Source of the DNA: Comamonadaceae bacterium
Lineage (GTDB): Bacteria; Pseudomonadota; Gammaproteobacteria; Burkholderiales; Burkholderiaceae_C
Direction of reading: 5' to 3'
DNA length: 13,106 nt
NCBI GenBank assembly: GCA_947458415.1
Contig: CANGZG010000057.1
Span: 1 to 13,106, forward strand
Notes under the pieces: model-generated
Told to the model about the DNA's origin: nothing
The model's database searches: none
The model's input: the letters and a program-made list of their open reading frames with translations, nothing else
Part shown: positions 1 to 6,638 of the stretch, piece by piece
Numbering within the stretch: the first letter of the stretch is position 1
How the letters are laid out: every line of letters begins with the position of its first letter
Position numbers and translations under genes: made by a program

Positions 1-131
1 AAACCTGCTTTGGCTGCAATTTTGTTGGTGGTCAGGTTGGCCATTCCATCGCGTTCAACCAGTTTGGCGGTGGCTTGGAAAATGGCCTCAATGGTGAGCT
101 GGGCTCTTTTTTGAACGGGGTGCTTGCGCAT
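1..131 (-). CDS. TetR-family transcriptional regulator, N-terminal fragment
   Basis: Only the first 43 codons are inside the window; the gene continues past the left edge. The peptide starts MRKHPVQKRAQLTIEAIF and continues through KLVERDGMANLTTNKIAAKAG. This is the classic TetR DNA-binding start: a basic lead, a first helix with an IxxAxxxLxxxxG pattern, then the helix-turn-helix beginning at LTTNKIAAKAG. TetR proteins are usually cytoplasmic dimeric repressors released by a small ligand. The start is the ATG at 129-131; I find no other in-frame ATG or GTG close upstream and no strong ribosome binding site. It lies downstream of, and in the same direction as, the thioesterase and dehydrogenase genes, so it may regulate that acyl-CoA-related cluster, but the sequence does not prove it. 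The ligand is unknown. Confidence 0.8.
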   Translation of the reverse strand, partial: MRKHPVQKRAQLTIEAIFQATAKLVERDGMANLTTNKIAAKAG

Positions 132-266
132 GTCGATGTCGCTGTTTGTCTGTGGTGTGACTGGCGAGCATCTTAATCGAAAATTAAATATATAAGTTTA
201 TTTATTTGAATTTATTGAAATCTATCAAGCTAATTCAATTGAATTTTGCATGTCATCCGACCTGCT
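132..266. promoter_or_regulatory. AT-rich promoter gap with a 14-bp perfect palindrome
   Basis: This gap separates the thioesterase stop from the TetR start, both on the minus strand, so it should carry the TetR promoter. Positions about 176-247 are only about 15 percent G+C, against 55-60 percent in neighbouring genes. A perfect 14-bp palindrome, AATTCAATTGAATT, lies at 232-245. Several TATA-like hexamers (for example TATATT on the minus strand at 187-192) could act as a -10 box, but I cannot pick one with a matching -35. An autoregulatory TetR operator is plausible and unproven. Confidence 0.4.
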
Positions 267-686
267 TCAACTGACGATGTCTCTCAACCACGCAGGCATG
301 GGAGCCGATTTTTGCGCCGGGAAATCGACCCACACGGTGGTGGCACCCCCAGCCGCATGAATGACGCCTGGCATGTCGGTGCGCTCCATGGTGGCCCAGG
401 ATTCAAAACTGCTTCGGCCAGGCTCGCTCACATACATTTTGATCAAGACATCCCCGGGGTATTCAAATTGTTTGTAGAAATTGCAAAACGCATTGATGAT
501 CACCGGACCCTCACCTGTGGGCAAAGGCGGGCAACCCAGTTGAGTCATCCAATCAATGCGGGCGGTTTCAAGGAACCGGAAGTAGCTGGTGTTGTTCAGA
601 TGCCCCATCGCATCCATGTCACCCCAGCGAATGGGAATGGTTGTTTCAAACACCCATTTTTTCTGTTCGGGAATGTCTATCCTCAT
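267..686 (-). CDS. Acyl-CoA thioesterase, 4HBT hot-dog fold family
   Basis: A 139-residue protein of the single hot-dog-domain thioesterase family (4-hydroxybenzoyl-CoA thioesterase/YbgC/FadM type). These cytoplasmic enzymes hydrolyse acyl-CoA thioesters to free acid and CoA and work as dimers or tetramers. The family signature is clear at residues 20-46: RWGDMDAMGHLNNTSYFRFL followed by ETARIDW, where the aspartates at 23 and 25 and the GHLNN motif form the active-site region. Length is normal for the family. The ATG overlaps the stop codon of the upstream dehydrogenase (ATGA, 683-686), so the two are probably one transcript with coupled translation. The substrate cannot be told from sequence; the dehydrogenase partner and nearby ETF-QO suggest acyl-CoA breakdown. 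Confidence 0.85.
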   Translation of the reverse strand: MRIDIPEQKKWVFETTIPIRWGDMDAMGHLNNTSYFRFLETARIDWMTQLGCPPLPTGEGPVIINAFCNFYKQFEYPGDVLIKMYVSEPGRSSFESWATMERTDMPGVIHAAGGATTVWVDFPAQKSAPMPAWLRDIVS

Positions 687-1465
687 ACACCGAATCCATC
701 ATCTGCAGCGATCACTGCACCATTGATGAACTCACTTTGCGGGCTGGCCAACATCACGAGCAGCGCGTCCAAATCCTTGGGTTGACCAAGCCGCTTGCGT
801 GGCAGCATGTTGACCAGTTTTTGTCCTTGCTCGGTTTGCCAGTGGTGATGGTTAATTTCTGTGTCGATGTAACCCGGACAAATGGCGTTCACATTGATGC
901 CGTGCTTGCCCCACTCGACAGCCATCGCTTTGGTCATTTGCACCATGGCGGCTTTGCTCATGCAATAAATGCCAATTTGCGGCAGCACGCGCAAGGCGGC
1001 CATGGAAGCGATGTTGATGATGCGCCCACCCGCGAATGTGCCGGGTGCCAGCCCCTTGGACCTGGCCAACATCCGCGTACCCACGGCCTGCGCGACAAAA
1101 AATGCACCCCTCACATTGGTGTCAAAGACAAAGTCGAAATCTTCTTCTTTCACATCGACCAAGCGTTGCGTGGTGCTCACGCCCGAATTGTTCACCAAAA
1201 TATCGATGGGGCCCACATCTTTTTCAGTGGCTGCGATGGCGTTGTCGATGCTTTTCCTGCTGGTCACATCCAAACTCACGACATGCGCATCGCCGCCTTC
1301 GGCTTCGATGTCCGCGCGAAGTGTCTTGAGCATTTCAACCCGTCTGCTGGCAAGCACCACGGCTGCCCCGGCCCCGGCCAGCGTGCGGGCGAACTGCGCG
1401 CCCAGCCCACTTGAAGCGCCAGTGACCAAAGCCACGCGTCCTGATAAATCCAAGCTGTATGACAT
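683..1465 (-). CDS. Short-chain dehydrogenase/reductase (SDR) family oxidoreductase
   Basis: A 260-residue classical SDR, an NAD(P)(H)-dependent oxidoreductase of the Rossmann fold. Visible motifs are TGASSGLG (residues 15-22, cofactor binding), NNSG (92-95, the usual NNAG with Ser for Ala), the catalytic Ser at about 154 in NIASMAA, and Tyr167/Lys171 in YCMSK. The PGYIDTEI segment at about 197-204 is the usual post-catalytic loop. The start at 1465 is chosen because an AGGAG ribosome binding site sits 7 bases upstream and the SDR fold begins at once (MSYSLDLSGRVALVTG). The frame stays open to an ATG at 1555, but that extension has no SDR-like sequence. It is the first gene of a two-gene unit with the thioesterase. 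The substrate is unknown; a hydroxyacyl-CoA or a similar alcohol is a reasonable guess from context only. Confidence 0.9.
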   Translation of the reverse strand: MSYSLDLSGRVALVTGASSGLGAQFARTLAGAGAAVVLASRRVEMLKTLRADIEAEGGDAHVVSLDVTSRKSIDNAIAATEKDVGPIDILVNNSGVSTTQRLVDVKEEDFDFVFDTNVRGAFFVAQAVGTRMLARSKGLAPGTFAGGRIINIASMAALRVLPQIGIYCMSKAAMVQMTKAMAVEWGKHGINVNAICPGYIDTEINHHHWQTEQGQKLVNMLPRKRLGQPKDLDALLVMLASPQSEFINGAVIAADDGFGV

Positions 1466-1608
1466 GGTGAACTCCTGTGAAAAATGAAAACACTCGTGGT
1501 GGGCAAAATGCCGAGGGCACAGAGCCACTGCCCATGGCATTATCACCAAGCCCACTGGCTCTCAACGCATAGAATCTGTCGCTCTATTGACATCACTCTC
1601 TAAACGCC
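1466..1608. promoter_or_regulatory. Divergent intergenic region between SDR and ETF-QO
   Basis: This 143-base gap lies between two start codons pointing away from each other, so it must hold the promoters of both the SDR-thioesterase unit (minus) and the ETF-QO-gcvH unit (plus). On the minus side AGGAG precedes the SDR start. On the plus side there is a TAGAAT hexamer at 1570-1575 that could be a -10 box, but I see no good -35 at 16-18 bases from it. No clear operator palindrome is visible. Confidence 0.4.
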
Positions 1609-3294
1609 ATGACGCCCTCATCCCTGCTTGAACAATTTGGCCCACGCGAAGCCATGGAATACGACGTGGTGGTGGTCGGCGGTGGCCCTGCCGGTTTGGC
1701 AGCTGCCATTCATGTCAAACAGTTGGCTGCACTTGCCTCTCAAGAGGTGTCTGTGGTGGTGATTGAAAAGGGCTCTGAGCCCGGCGCCCATATTTTGTCG
1801 GGTGCGGTCATGGACCCACGCGCCATGAATGAATTGTTTCCTGACTGGCCATCCATGGGGGCGCCCTTGAAGCAAGCGGTCACCGCAGATGAATTGCTGG
1901 TGCTTTCAAAAACAGGTCACACCGCCACTCCCTCATGGCTGATGCCGCGCAATTTTCACAACCACGGCTGCTATGTGGTGTCGTTGAGCAACGTGGTCAA
2001 GTGGATGGCACAAGAAGCAGAGAACTTGGGCGTCGAAATATTCCCGGGCTTCACCGCGGCTGAAGTGCTTTTCGACGACAGCGGCGCGGTCAAAGGCGTG
2101 GCCACGGGGCATGTGGGCTTGGCCAAAGATGGCACCCCATCCGACCATTTTCAATTGGGCATGGAACTGCACGCGAAATACACCTTGTTTGCAGAAGGTG
2201 CACGCGGCCATTTGGGCAAGCAATTGATCGAGCGTTTTGGATTGAACCAAGGCAAAGACACACAAACCTTTGCGATCGGCATCAAAGAGCTGTGGGAAAT
2301 TGACCCCGCCTTGGCGAAACCAGGTTTGGTGGTTCACACGTCAGGCTGGCCGATCGAAGACCACAGTTTTGGCGGTGGCTTTCTCTACCACCTCGGTGAC
2401 AACCAAGTCACGCTGGGCTTTGTCCTTGGGCTTGATTACCGCAACCCCTACATGAGTCCTTTCGAAGAAATGCAACGGTGGAAAACCCATCCCTCCATCG
2501 CCAAGCACCTCAAAGGTGGCAAACGCATTGGTTACGGCGCACGTGCCATCAACAATGGCACACCACAAGCCTTGCCAGAACTGGTCTTCAACGGCGGCGC
2601 ATTGCTTGGTTGCGACGCAGGTTTTTTGAATGCCGCGCGCATCAAAGGCAGCCATGCAGCCATCAAGTCGGGCATGTTGGCGGCGCAAGCTGCTGTGAAT
2701 GCATTGCAAGCTGGCCGCTCGCACGACACACTCAGCGACTACCCGAAAGCGTTTCGCAGCAGCTGGCTCTACACCGAATTGCACCAGACCCGCAACTTCA
2801 AAAATTGGTTCAAAAAAGGCAAGCTCATGGGTACGCTGATGACTGGCATTGAACAATGGTTTTTGCCGAAACTGGGCATCAGCACACCGCCTTGGACATT
2901 GCACAACCACAAGTCGGATCACCAATCGTTGGACGCTGCTGCGCACAGCCAGCGCATTTCATACCCCAAGCCCGATGGTGTGTTGTCGTTTGACAAGCTC
3001 TCCAGCGTGTTCATCAGCAACACCAACCATCAAGAAAACCAACCAGCCCACTTGACGTTGAAAGACGACAGCGTGCCGGTGCGCATCAACTTGGCCACTT
3101 ACGATGGACCCGAGGGCCGTTATTGCCCTGCCGGAGTTTATGAATATGTCAAAGCGGATAACGGTGAAGACCGCTTACAAATCAACGCCCAAAATTGTGT
3201 GCATTGCAAAACATGCGACATCAAAGACCCGACACAAAACATTGTGTGGGTGACCCCTGAAGGCGGCGGCGGGCCAAATTACGCAGGAATGTGA
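1609..3294 (+). CDS. Electron transfer flavoprotein-ubiquinone oxidoreductase (ETF-QO)
   Basis: A full-length 561-residue ETF dehydrogenase. The enzyme takes electrons from reduced ETF, which is loaded by acyl-CoA and related dehydrogenases, and passes them through FAD and a [4Fe-4S] cluster to ubiquinone at the inner membrane. The FAD-binding GGGPAGLAAA motif follows VVVV near residue 24. SEPGAHILSGAVMDPRA and the GCDAGFLNAARIKGSHAA segment are typical of the family. The iron-sulfur ligands are Cys506, Cys530, Cys533 and Cys536, in CPAGVYEYV and CVHCKTCDIKDP. The start at 1609 is preferred because the lead MTPSSLLEQFGPREAMEYD matches family members as I remember them; the Met at 1654 would cut directly into the FAD domain. 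No strong ribosome binding site is seen. It is followed 2 bases later by gcvH, so the two are very likely co-transcribed. Confidence 0.95.
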   Translation: MTPSSLLEQFGPREAMEYDVVVVGGGPAGLAAAIHVKQLAALASQEVSVVVIEKGSEPGAHILSGAVMDPRAMNELFPDWPSMGAPLKQAVTADELLVLSKTGHTATPSWLMPRNFHNHGCYVVSLSNVVKWMAQEAENLGVEIFPGFTAAEVLFDDSGAVKGVATGHVGLAKDGTPSDHFQLGMELHAKYTLFAEGARGHLGKQLIERFGLNQGKDTQTFAIGIKELWEIDPALAKPGLVVHTSGWPIEDHSFGGGFLYHLGDNQVTLGFVLGLDYRNPYMSPFEEMQRWKTHPSIAKHLKGGKRIGYGARAINNGTPQALPELVFNGGALLGCDAGFLNAARIKGSHAAIKSGMLAAQAAVNALQAGRSHDTLSDYPKAFRSSWLYTELHQTRNFKNWFKKGKLMGTLMTGIEQWFLPKLGISTPPWTLHNHKSDHQSLDAAAHSQRISYPKPDGVLSFDKLSSVFISNTNHQENQPAHLTLKDDSVPVRINLATYDGPEGRYCPAGVYEYVKADNGEDRLQINAQNCVHCKTCDIKDPTQNIVWVTPEGGGGPNYAGM

Positions 3295-3296
3295 AC

Positions 3297-3662
3297 ATGA
3301 CCAAATACCATTCAGAACACACGTGGGTACGCATTGAAGGTGGATCGGCTTTCGTTGGCATCACTGTCCATGCCCAAGACACCTTGGGCGACATCGTGTT
3401 TGTGGACTTTGCCGACACAGGCAAGTCTTACGACCAAGGCAGTGTGGCTGGTGTCGTGGAGTCGGTGAAAGCGGCTGCAGACGTTCACATGCCAGTGACC
3501 GCCACCGTGCTCGAAGTGAATGAAGCCTTGCGTGCGGACCCTTCGTTGGCAAACACCGACCCAGAGGGTGCCGGTTGGTTTTACAAAGTTCAACTCACCC
3601 ACGCCACTGAATTGGAAGGCCTCATGGATGCCGCTGCCTACGCGGCATTTGCAGGTACTTGA
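3297..3662 (+). CDS. gcvH: Glycine cleavage system H protein (lipoyl carrier)
   Basis: A 121-residue GcvH. In the glycine cleavage system the protein carries the aminomethyl group on a lipoylated lysine between the P, T and L proteins. The lipoylation site is Lys58 in ESVKAAAD, and the surrounding fold is typical (SEHTWVRIEG at the start; EVNEALRADPSLANTDPEGAGWFYKV towards the end). The ATG at 3297 is chosen over the in-frame GTG at 3291 because an AGGA at 3285-3288 is 8 bases from the ATG but only 2 from the GTG. There is no gcvT or gcvP nearby, which is unusual since these usually form an operon. It instead follows the ETF-QO gene by 2 bases. It may serve the standard system encoded elsewhere or act as a lipoyl donor or shuttle; the latter is speculation. 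Confidence 0.92.
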   Translation: MTKYHSEHTWVRIEGGSAFVGITVHAQDTLGDIVFVDFADTGKSYDQGSVAGVVESVKAAADVHMPVTATVLEVNEALRADPSLANTDPEGAGWFYKVQLTHATELEGLMDAAAYAAFAGT

Positions 3663-3665
3663 TCA
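3660..3665. other. Face-to-face stop codons forming TGATCA
   Basis: The plus-strand stop of gcvH (TGA, 3660-3662) and the minus-strand stop of the aminotransferase (TGA read from 3665 to 3663) are directly adjacent with no base between them. The joined sequence is the palindrome TGATCA. There is therefore no intergenic space for a terminator between these convergent genes. Confidence 0.95.
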
Positions 3666-4871
3666 GTTTGACGTCGTTTCCCTGAGCGCGACAGCCAAAC
3701 GCTCGATGCCTTCTGCAATTTTTGGTTCATCTGCGGTCGCAAAACTCAAGCGGATGGTGCTGCTGTCTGGGTTGTTTGCAAAAAATGGCGCGCCAGGCAC
3801 AAAAGCCACCCCTTTTTCAATGGCACGTTTGGCCAACAGATTGCCATCGGTGGTGTGACCTGTTTGACCGGTGAGCCGGGCCCATACAAACAAACCGCCC
3901 AAAGGCGCATGAAACGACAAGCCCGCGCCCAGGTGTTGATGCAAAGCCTTGGCCATCGCATCTGCGCGACTGGCATACACGCGACGCACTTGTTGCAATG
4001 TGGCAGGCATCCGATCGGCTTGCAAATACTTGGCTGCTGTCGCTTGGGCGAAAGTGGATGTGTGCGCATCGCTGAACTGCTTGCACATGGTTGCGCGCGC
4101 CAACAATTCGGGAGGGGCCACCATCCAACCAATGCGCAAACCGGGCGACAACACTTTACTCAAAGAACCGCAATGCACCAACCATTCGCGGCTGCCCGGC
4201 ACTTGTGAACTCAACGCCAGCAATGAAGGCGGTGGCGCCTCGGTGAAATACAAATCGCCATAAGGGTCGTCTTCCACCACCACGGTTTTGTACTGAACGG
4301 CCAAATTCAAAATGCGAAGTCGACGCGCCAAGTTGGTCAGTGCACCGCTGGGGTTGCCAAATGTCGGGACCAAATAAATCAGCTTGGGGCGATGTTGCTT
4401 GACCATGGCCTCGAGAGCATCCACATCCACCCCATCTGCATCCACAGGCACTCCCAGGACCGTCGGGCCGTACAAGCGGAAGCACTGGATGGTGGCCAAA
4501 AAAGTTGGTGACTCCACCAGCACGGTGTCTTGGGGGTCCAACAAAGTTTTGCCAACCAAATCCAAGGCCTGCTGACTGCCTGTGGTGACGATCAATTCAT
4601 CGGCCCGCAAACCTTCCACCCCTTTGGACTGCATGAAACCAGCCAACTGCTCGCGCAACGGGTTGTAGCCCTCGGTGGCACCATATTGCAAAGCCGCGCC
4701 CGGTTCATCACGCAACGCACGTTCACTGGCTTCGCGTATGCCTTGCACATCGAACATGGCACTGTCAGGAAAGCCACCCGCAAAACTGATGATGCCCGGT
4801 TTCCCGAGCAGTTTGAACAGTTCGCGAATGGCTGACGTTTCAACCTTGTCTAAGCGTTGGGCAAATTGCAT
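3663..4871 (-). CDS. PLP-dependent class I/II aminotransferase (2-aminoadipate/MocR-domain-like)
   Basis: A 402-residue fold-type I aminotransferase, cytoplasmic, that moves an amino group between an amino acid and a 2-oxo acid using pyridoxal phosphate. The PLP Schiff-base lysine is Lys239 in GSLSKVLSPGLRIGW. Other family landmarks are GGFPDSAMF at 32-40, TTGSQQALDL at 96-105, the Asn173 region FGNPSG, EDDPYGDLYF at 200-209 (aspartate and Tyr204 contact PLP), and Arg374 in IRLSFA for the substrate carboxylate. This pattern resembles the 2-aminoadipate/LysN group, but without an N-terminal GntR domain; the substrate is not certain. The start at 4871 gives MQFAQRLDKVETSAIRELF; the frame stays open to 4934, but that stretch overlaps nth and looks non-coding. 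Its stop codon touches the gcvH stop, and it diverges from nth. Confidence 0.88.
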   Translation of the reverse strand: MQFAQRLDKVETSAIRELFKLLGKPGIISFAGGFPDSAMFDVQGIREASERALRDEPGAALQYGATEGYNPLREQLAGFMQSKGVEGLRADELIVTTGSQQALDLVGKTLLDPQDTVLVESPTFLATIQCFRLYGPTVLGVPVDADGVDVDALEAMVKQHRPKLIYLVPTFGNPSGALTNLARRLRILNLAVQYKTVVVEDDPYGDLYFTEAPPPSLLALSSQVPGSREWLVHCGSLSKVLSPGLRIGWMVAPPELLARATMCKQFSDAHTSTFAQATAAKYLQADRMPATLQQVRRVYASRADAMAKALHQHLGAGLSFHAPLGGLFVWARLTGQTGHTTDGNLLAKRAIEKGVAFVPGAPFFANNPDSSTIRLSFATADEPKIAEGIERLAVALRETTSN

Positions 4872-4880
4872 ATGAAGATA

Positions 4881-4899
4881 ATTGGGTTCTGACCCCAAT
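4881..4899. repeat. Inverted repeat ATTGGG-(7)-CCCAAT between divergent starts
   Basis: ATTGGG at 4881-4886 and its exact reverse complement CCCAAT at 4894-4899 flank a 7-base centre, TTCTGAC. The element fills most of the 35 bases between the divergent aminotransferase and nth start codons. It may be an operator or a mobile palindromic unit. From memory it resembles the GGGGTCAGA...CCCAATT units scattered in betaproteobacterial and gammaproteobacterial genomes with REP-associated tyrosine transposases, but I cannot confirm copies elsewhere. Confidence 0.45.
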
Positions 4900-4906
4900 A
4901 AAGTGA

Positions 4907-5548
4907 ATGATGAAAAAAGAGCACATCGAACCATTCTTTGCGCGGCTCAAATCAGCCAATCCGCAGCCGAATACCGAGTTGGAATATACCAGCGTGTTTG
5001 AATTGCTGGCCGCTGTGTTGCTCAGTGCACAAGCCACAGATGTGGGTGTCAACAAAGCCACTCGCCGATTGTTTGCCATCGCCAACACGCCACAAGCGAT
5101 ATGGGATTTGGGTCTGCCCGCATTAGAGCGCCACATTCAAACGATTGGTCTGTTTCGCAGCAAAGCCAAGCATTTGATGCAAACCTGTCAGATCTTGGTG
5201 GAACAACACCAATCACAAGTGCCTCGCACACGAGAAGCCTTGGAGGCTTTGCCTGGGGTCGGCCGCAAAACCGCCAATGTGGTGTTGAACGTGGCGTTTG
5301 GTGAACCCACCATGGCGGTGGACACCCATATTTTTCGGGTGGGCAACCGCACCGGTTTGGCCCGCGGAGACACCCCTTACGAGGTTGAGATGGGGCTGCT
5401 CAAGCGGATTCCTAAAGACTACTTGGTGGACGCTCACCATTGGTTGATATTGTTGGGGCGGTATGTCTGCCAAGCCCGCAAGCCGCTGTGCTGGCAATGC
5501 CAAGTCTCAGAATGGTGCAGTTACAAGCCTAAAACTGTCAGAGACTGA
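4907..5548 (+). CDS. nth: Endonuclease III (DNA glycosylase/AP lyase)
   Basis: A 213-residue base-excision-repair enzyme that removes oxidised pyrimidines and cuts the abasic site by beta-elimination. The helix-hairpin-helix LPGVGRKTANVVLN (115-128) contains catalytic Lys121, and Asp139 in AVDTHIFRV is the second catalytic residue. The [4Fe-4S] ligands are Cys188, Cys195, Cys198 and Cys204 (C-X6-C-X2-C-X5-C). The gene begins with two consecutive ATG codons (4907 and 4910). Starting from the second would give the numbers Lys120 and Asp138 used for the E. coli enzyme, so 4910 is an equally good start. Length and motifs are complete. It diverges from the aminotransferase across a 35-base gap and converges with the small gene at 5569-5805. 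Confidence 0.96.
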   Translation: MMKKEHIEPFFARLKSANPQPNTELEYTSVFELLAAVLLSAQATDVGVNKATRRLFAIANTPQAIWDLGLPALERHIQTIGLFRSKAKHLMQTCQILVEQHQSQVPRTREALEALPGVGRKTANVVLNVAFGEPTMAVDTHIFRVGNRTGLARGDTPYEVEMGLLKRIPKDYLVDAHHWLILLGRYVCQARKPLCWQCQVSEWCSYKPKTVRD

Positions 5549-5568
5549 ACCCGCGACTGCACCCTGAC

Positions 5569-5805
5569 TCACACGTCTTCCAATTGATCGCGGGCCGTGT
5601 GAATGGCTTGCTTCAATGTCTCCAAATGGCCAATGTGATTGGCCAACACCAAGATCAGGCGCGCATTGAGCAAATGGCTTTGCGACTCTGTCAATCCTTC
5701 GTGAGACTCCATCAAGGCTTCGTAAAACGCATCGCCTGGTTCAAAGTCACCGCGCGCATCAGACTTGTTGACATGGAAATTCGGCTGGGTGATCAAAGAG
5801 GACAT
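5569..5805 (-). CDS. Small conserved protein, probably DUF2783 type
   Basis: A 78-residue protein of unknown function. It begins MSSLITQPNFHVNKSDARGD, followed by FEPGDAFYEALMESHEGLTE and SQSHLLNARLILVLANHIGH. The DAFYEALMESHEGL...LNARLILVLANHIG pattern matches what I remember of DUF2783, a short helical family of proteobacteria; I could not check this. The second half is predicted to be helical and has no signal peptide or membrane span. Only a weak ribosome binding site (GAAAG) precedes the ATG. It lies 74 bases downstream of btuD in the same direction and could be a read-through member of the B12 operon, but the gap leaves room for its own promoter. It converges with nth with 20 bases between the stop codons, and I see no terminator hairpin there. 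Confidence 0.7.
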   Translation of the reverse strand: MSSLITQPNFHVNKSDARGDFEPGDAFYEALMESHEGLTESQSHLLNARLILVLANHIGHLETLKQAIHTARDQLEDV

Positions 5806-5879
5806 GGCGGCGCTTTCGATTGAAACTGGCTTCAGCTTAGCAAATTTTGTCGTCAGACTGGTTCACGAAATCGTTGACG

Positions 5880-6638
5880 TTAAGCGGGAAGCACGACCCA
5901 TCTGTCGGGCAAGCGGTGAAACACCAAACGATGCCCAAACACTTGCTGCAAACATTCGTGTAGCTGTGGATCATCGACTGGGGCCTGCATGACCAACCGT
6001 CCCTTGTCCATCACCACCAACTGCGTCGCACACATTGCCAAATTCAGGTCGTGCAACACGCTGACCACCGTATGTCCTTGCGCGGCATGGCGGCGAACCG
6101 TTGCCAACCAATCAGATTGGTGAGGCAAGTCGGCGTTGGCAACAGGCTCGTCCATCAGCAACACAGGGGCTGCCACGGCCAATGCACGGGCCAGCAACAC
6201 GCGCTGCCTTTCTCCACCTGACAATGTCCCCAGACTGCGGTCTCTCCAAGCATCGATGCGTTGCGCTTGCATGCACGCGTCCACCACCTGGTGGTCTGCC
6301 GCCGTCGCACCTTGCCACCAATGTTGGTGCGGCAGGCGACCCAGCATGACCACATCTTGCACAGTCAGATCATCCAACGACACATCGTTTTGCGACAACC
6401 ATGCCATGTGACGAGCTCGCTCTCTGCCTGAAAACCCAGACAGTGGTTGACCTAGCAACCACACTTGACCCTCGCTGGGCAGCAAACCTGCCAAGGCTTT
6501 GAGCAAGGTGGTCTTGCCAGCGCCATTGGGGCCGACCACGCAGGTCCAACAGCCCGGCTCAAAATTGACATGGATGTCATTCAACACTTGACGCTGTCCA
6601 CGCCAAACATTCAAACCTTGCGCGGCCAACGTCTTCAT
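5880..6638 (-). CDS. btuD: Vitamin B12/iron-siderophore-type ABC transporter ATPase
   Basis: A 252-residue ABC ATPase that would power import through the BtuC permease from the cytoplasmic face. Walker A is GPNGAGKTT (36-44), the Q-loop Gln is 83, the signature is LSGGERQ (139-145), Walker B is VLLMDE (159-164) with Glu164 as the catalytic base, and the switch His is 196 in SVLHDLN. The D-loop reads VANADLPHQ, a variant of the usual SALD sequence but still with the Asp. The family also contains FecE and FhuC; the B12 assignment rests on the operon (riboswitch, BtuB, B12-binding proteins). Its ATG overlaps the stop of btuC (ATGA, 6635-6638), showing coupled translation. It is the last clear member of the operon. 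Confidence 0.9.
   Translation of the reverse strand: MKTLAAQGLNVWRGQRQVLNDIHVNFEPGCWTCVVGPNGAGKTTLLKALAGLLPSEGQVWLLGQPLSGFSGRERARHMAWLSQNDVSLDDLTVQDVVMLGRLPHQHWWQGATAADHQVVDACMQAQRIDAWRDRSLGTLSGGERQRVLLARALAVAAPVLLMDEPVANADLPHQSDWLATVRRHAAQGHTVVSVLHDLNLAMCATQLVVMDKGRLVMQAPVDDPQLHECLQQVFGHRLVFHRLPDRWVVLPA

Noticed and set aside
641..1414. A 257-codon open frame on the plus strand across the SDR gene
   Set aside because: It is the complement of a clear SDR with all motifs and a ribosome binding site; the plus-strand peptide is rich in His and Cys with no family pattern.
1587..1592. TTGACA as a -35 box for ETF-QO
   Set aside because: A -10 box at the normal spacing would fall at or inside the start codon at 1609, so it could serve only a leaderless or internal start.
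5549..5568. Bidirectional terminator between nth and the small convergent gene
   Set aside because: The 20 bases have no inverted repeat followed by a T-run on either strand.
5806..5879. Terminator or promoter after btuD
   Set aside because: The near-palindrome around GTTCACGAAATCGTTGAC has mismatches and no U-run, and no convincing -35/-10 pair is present.
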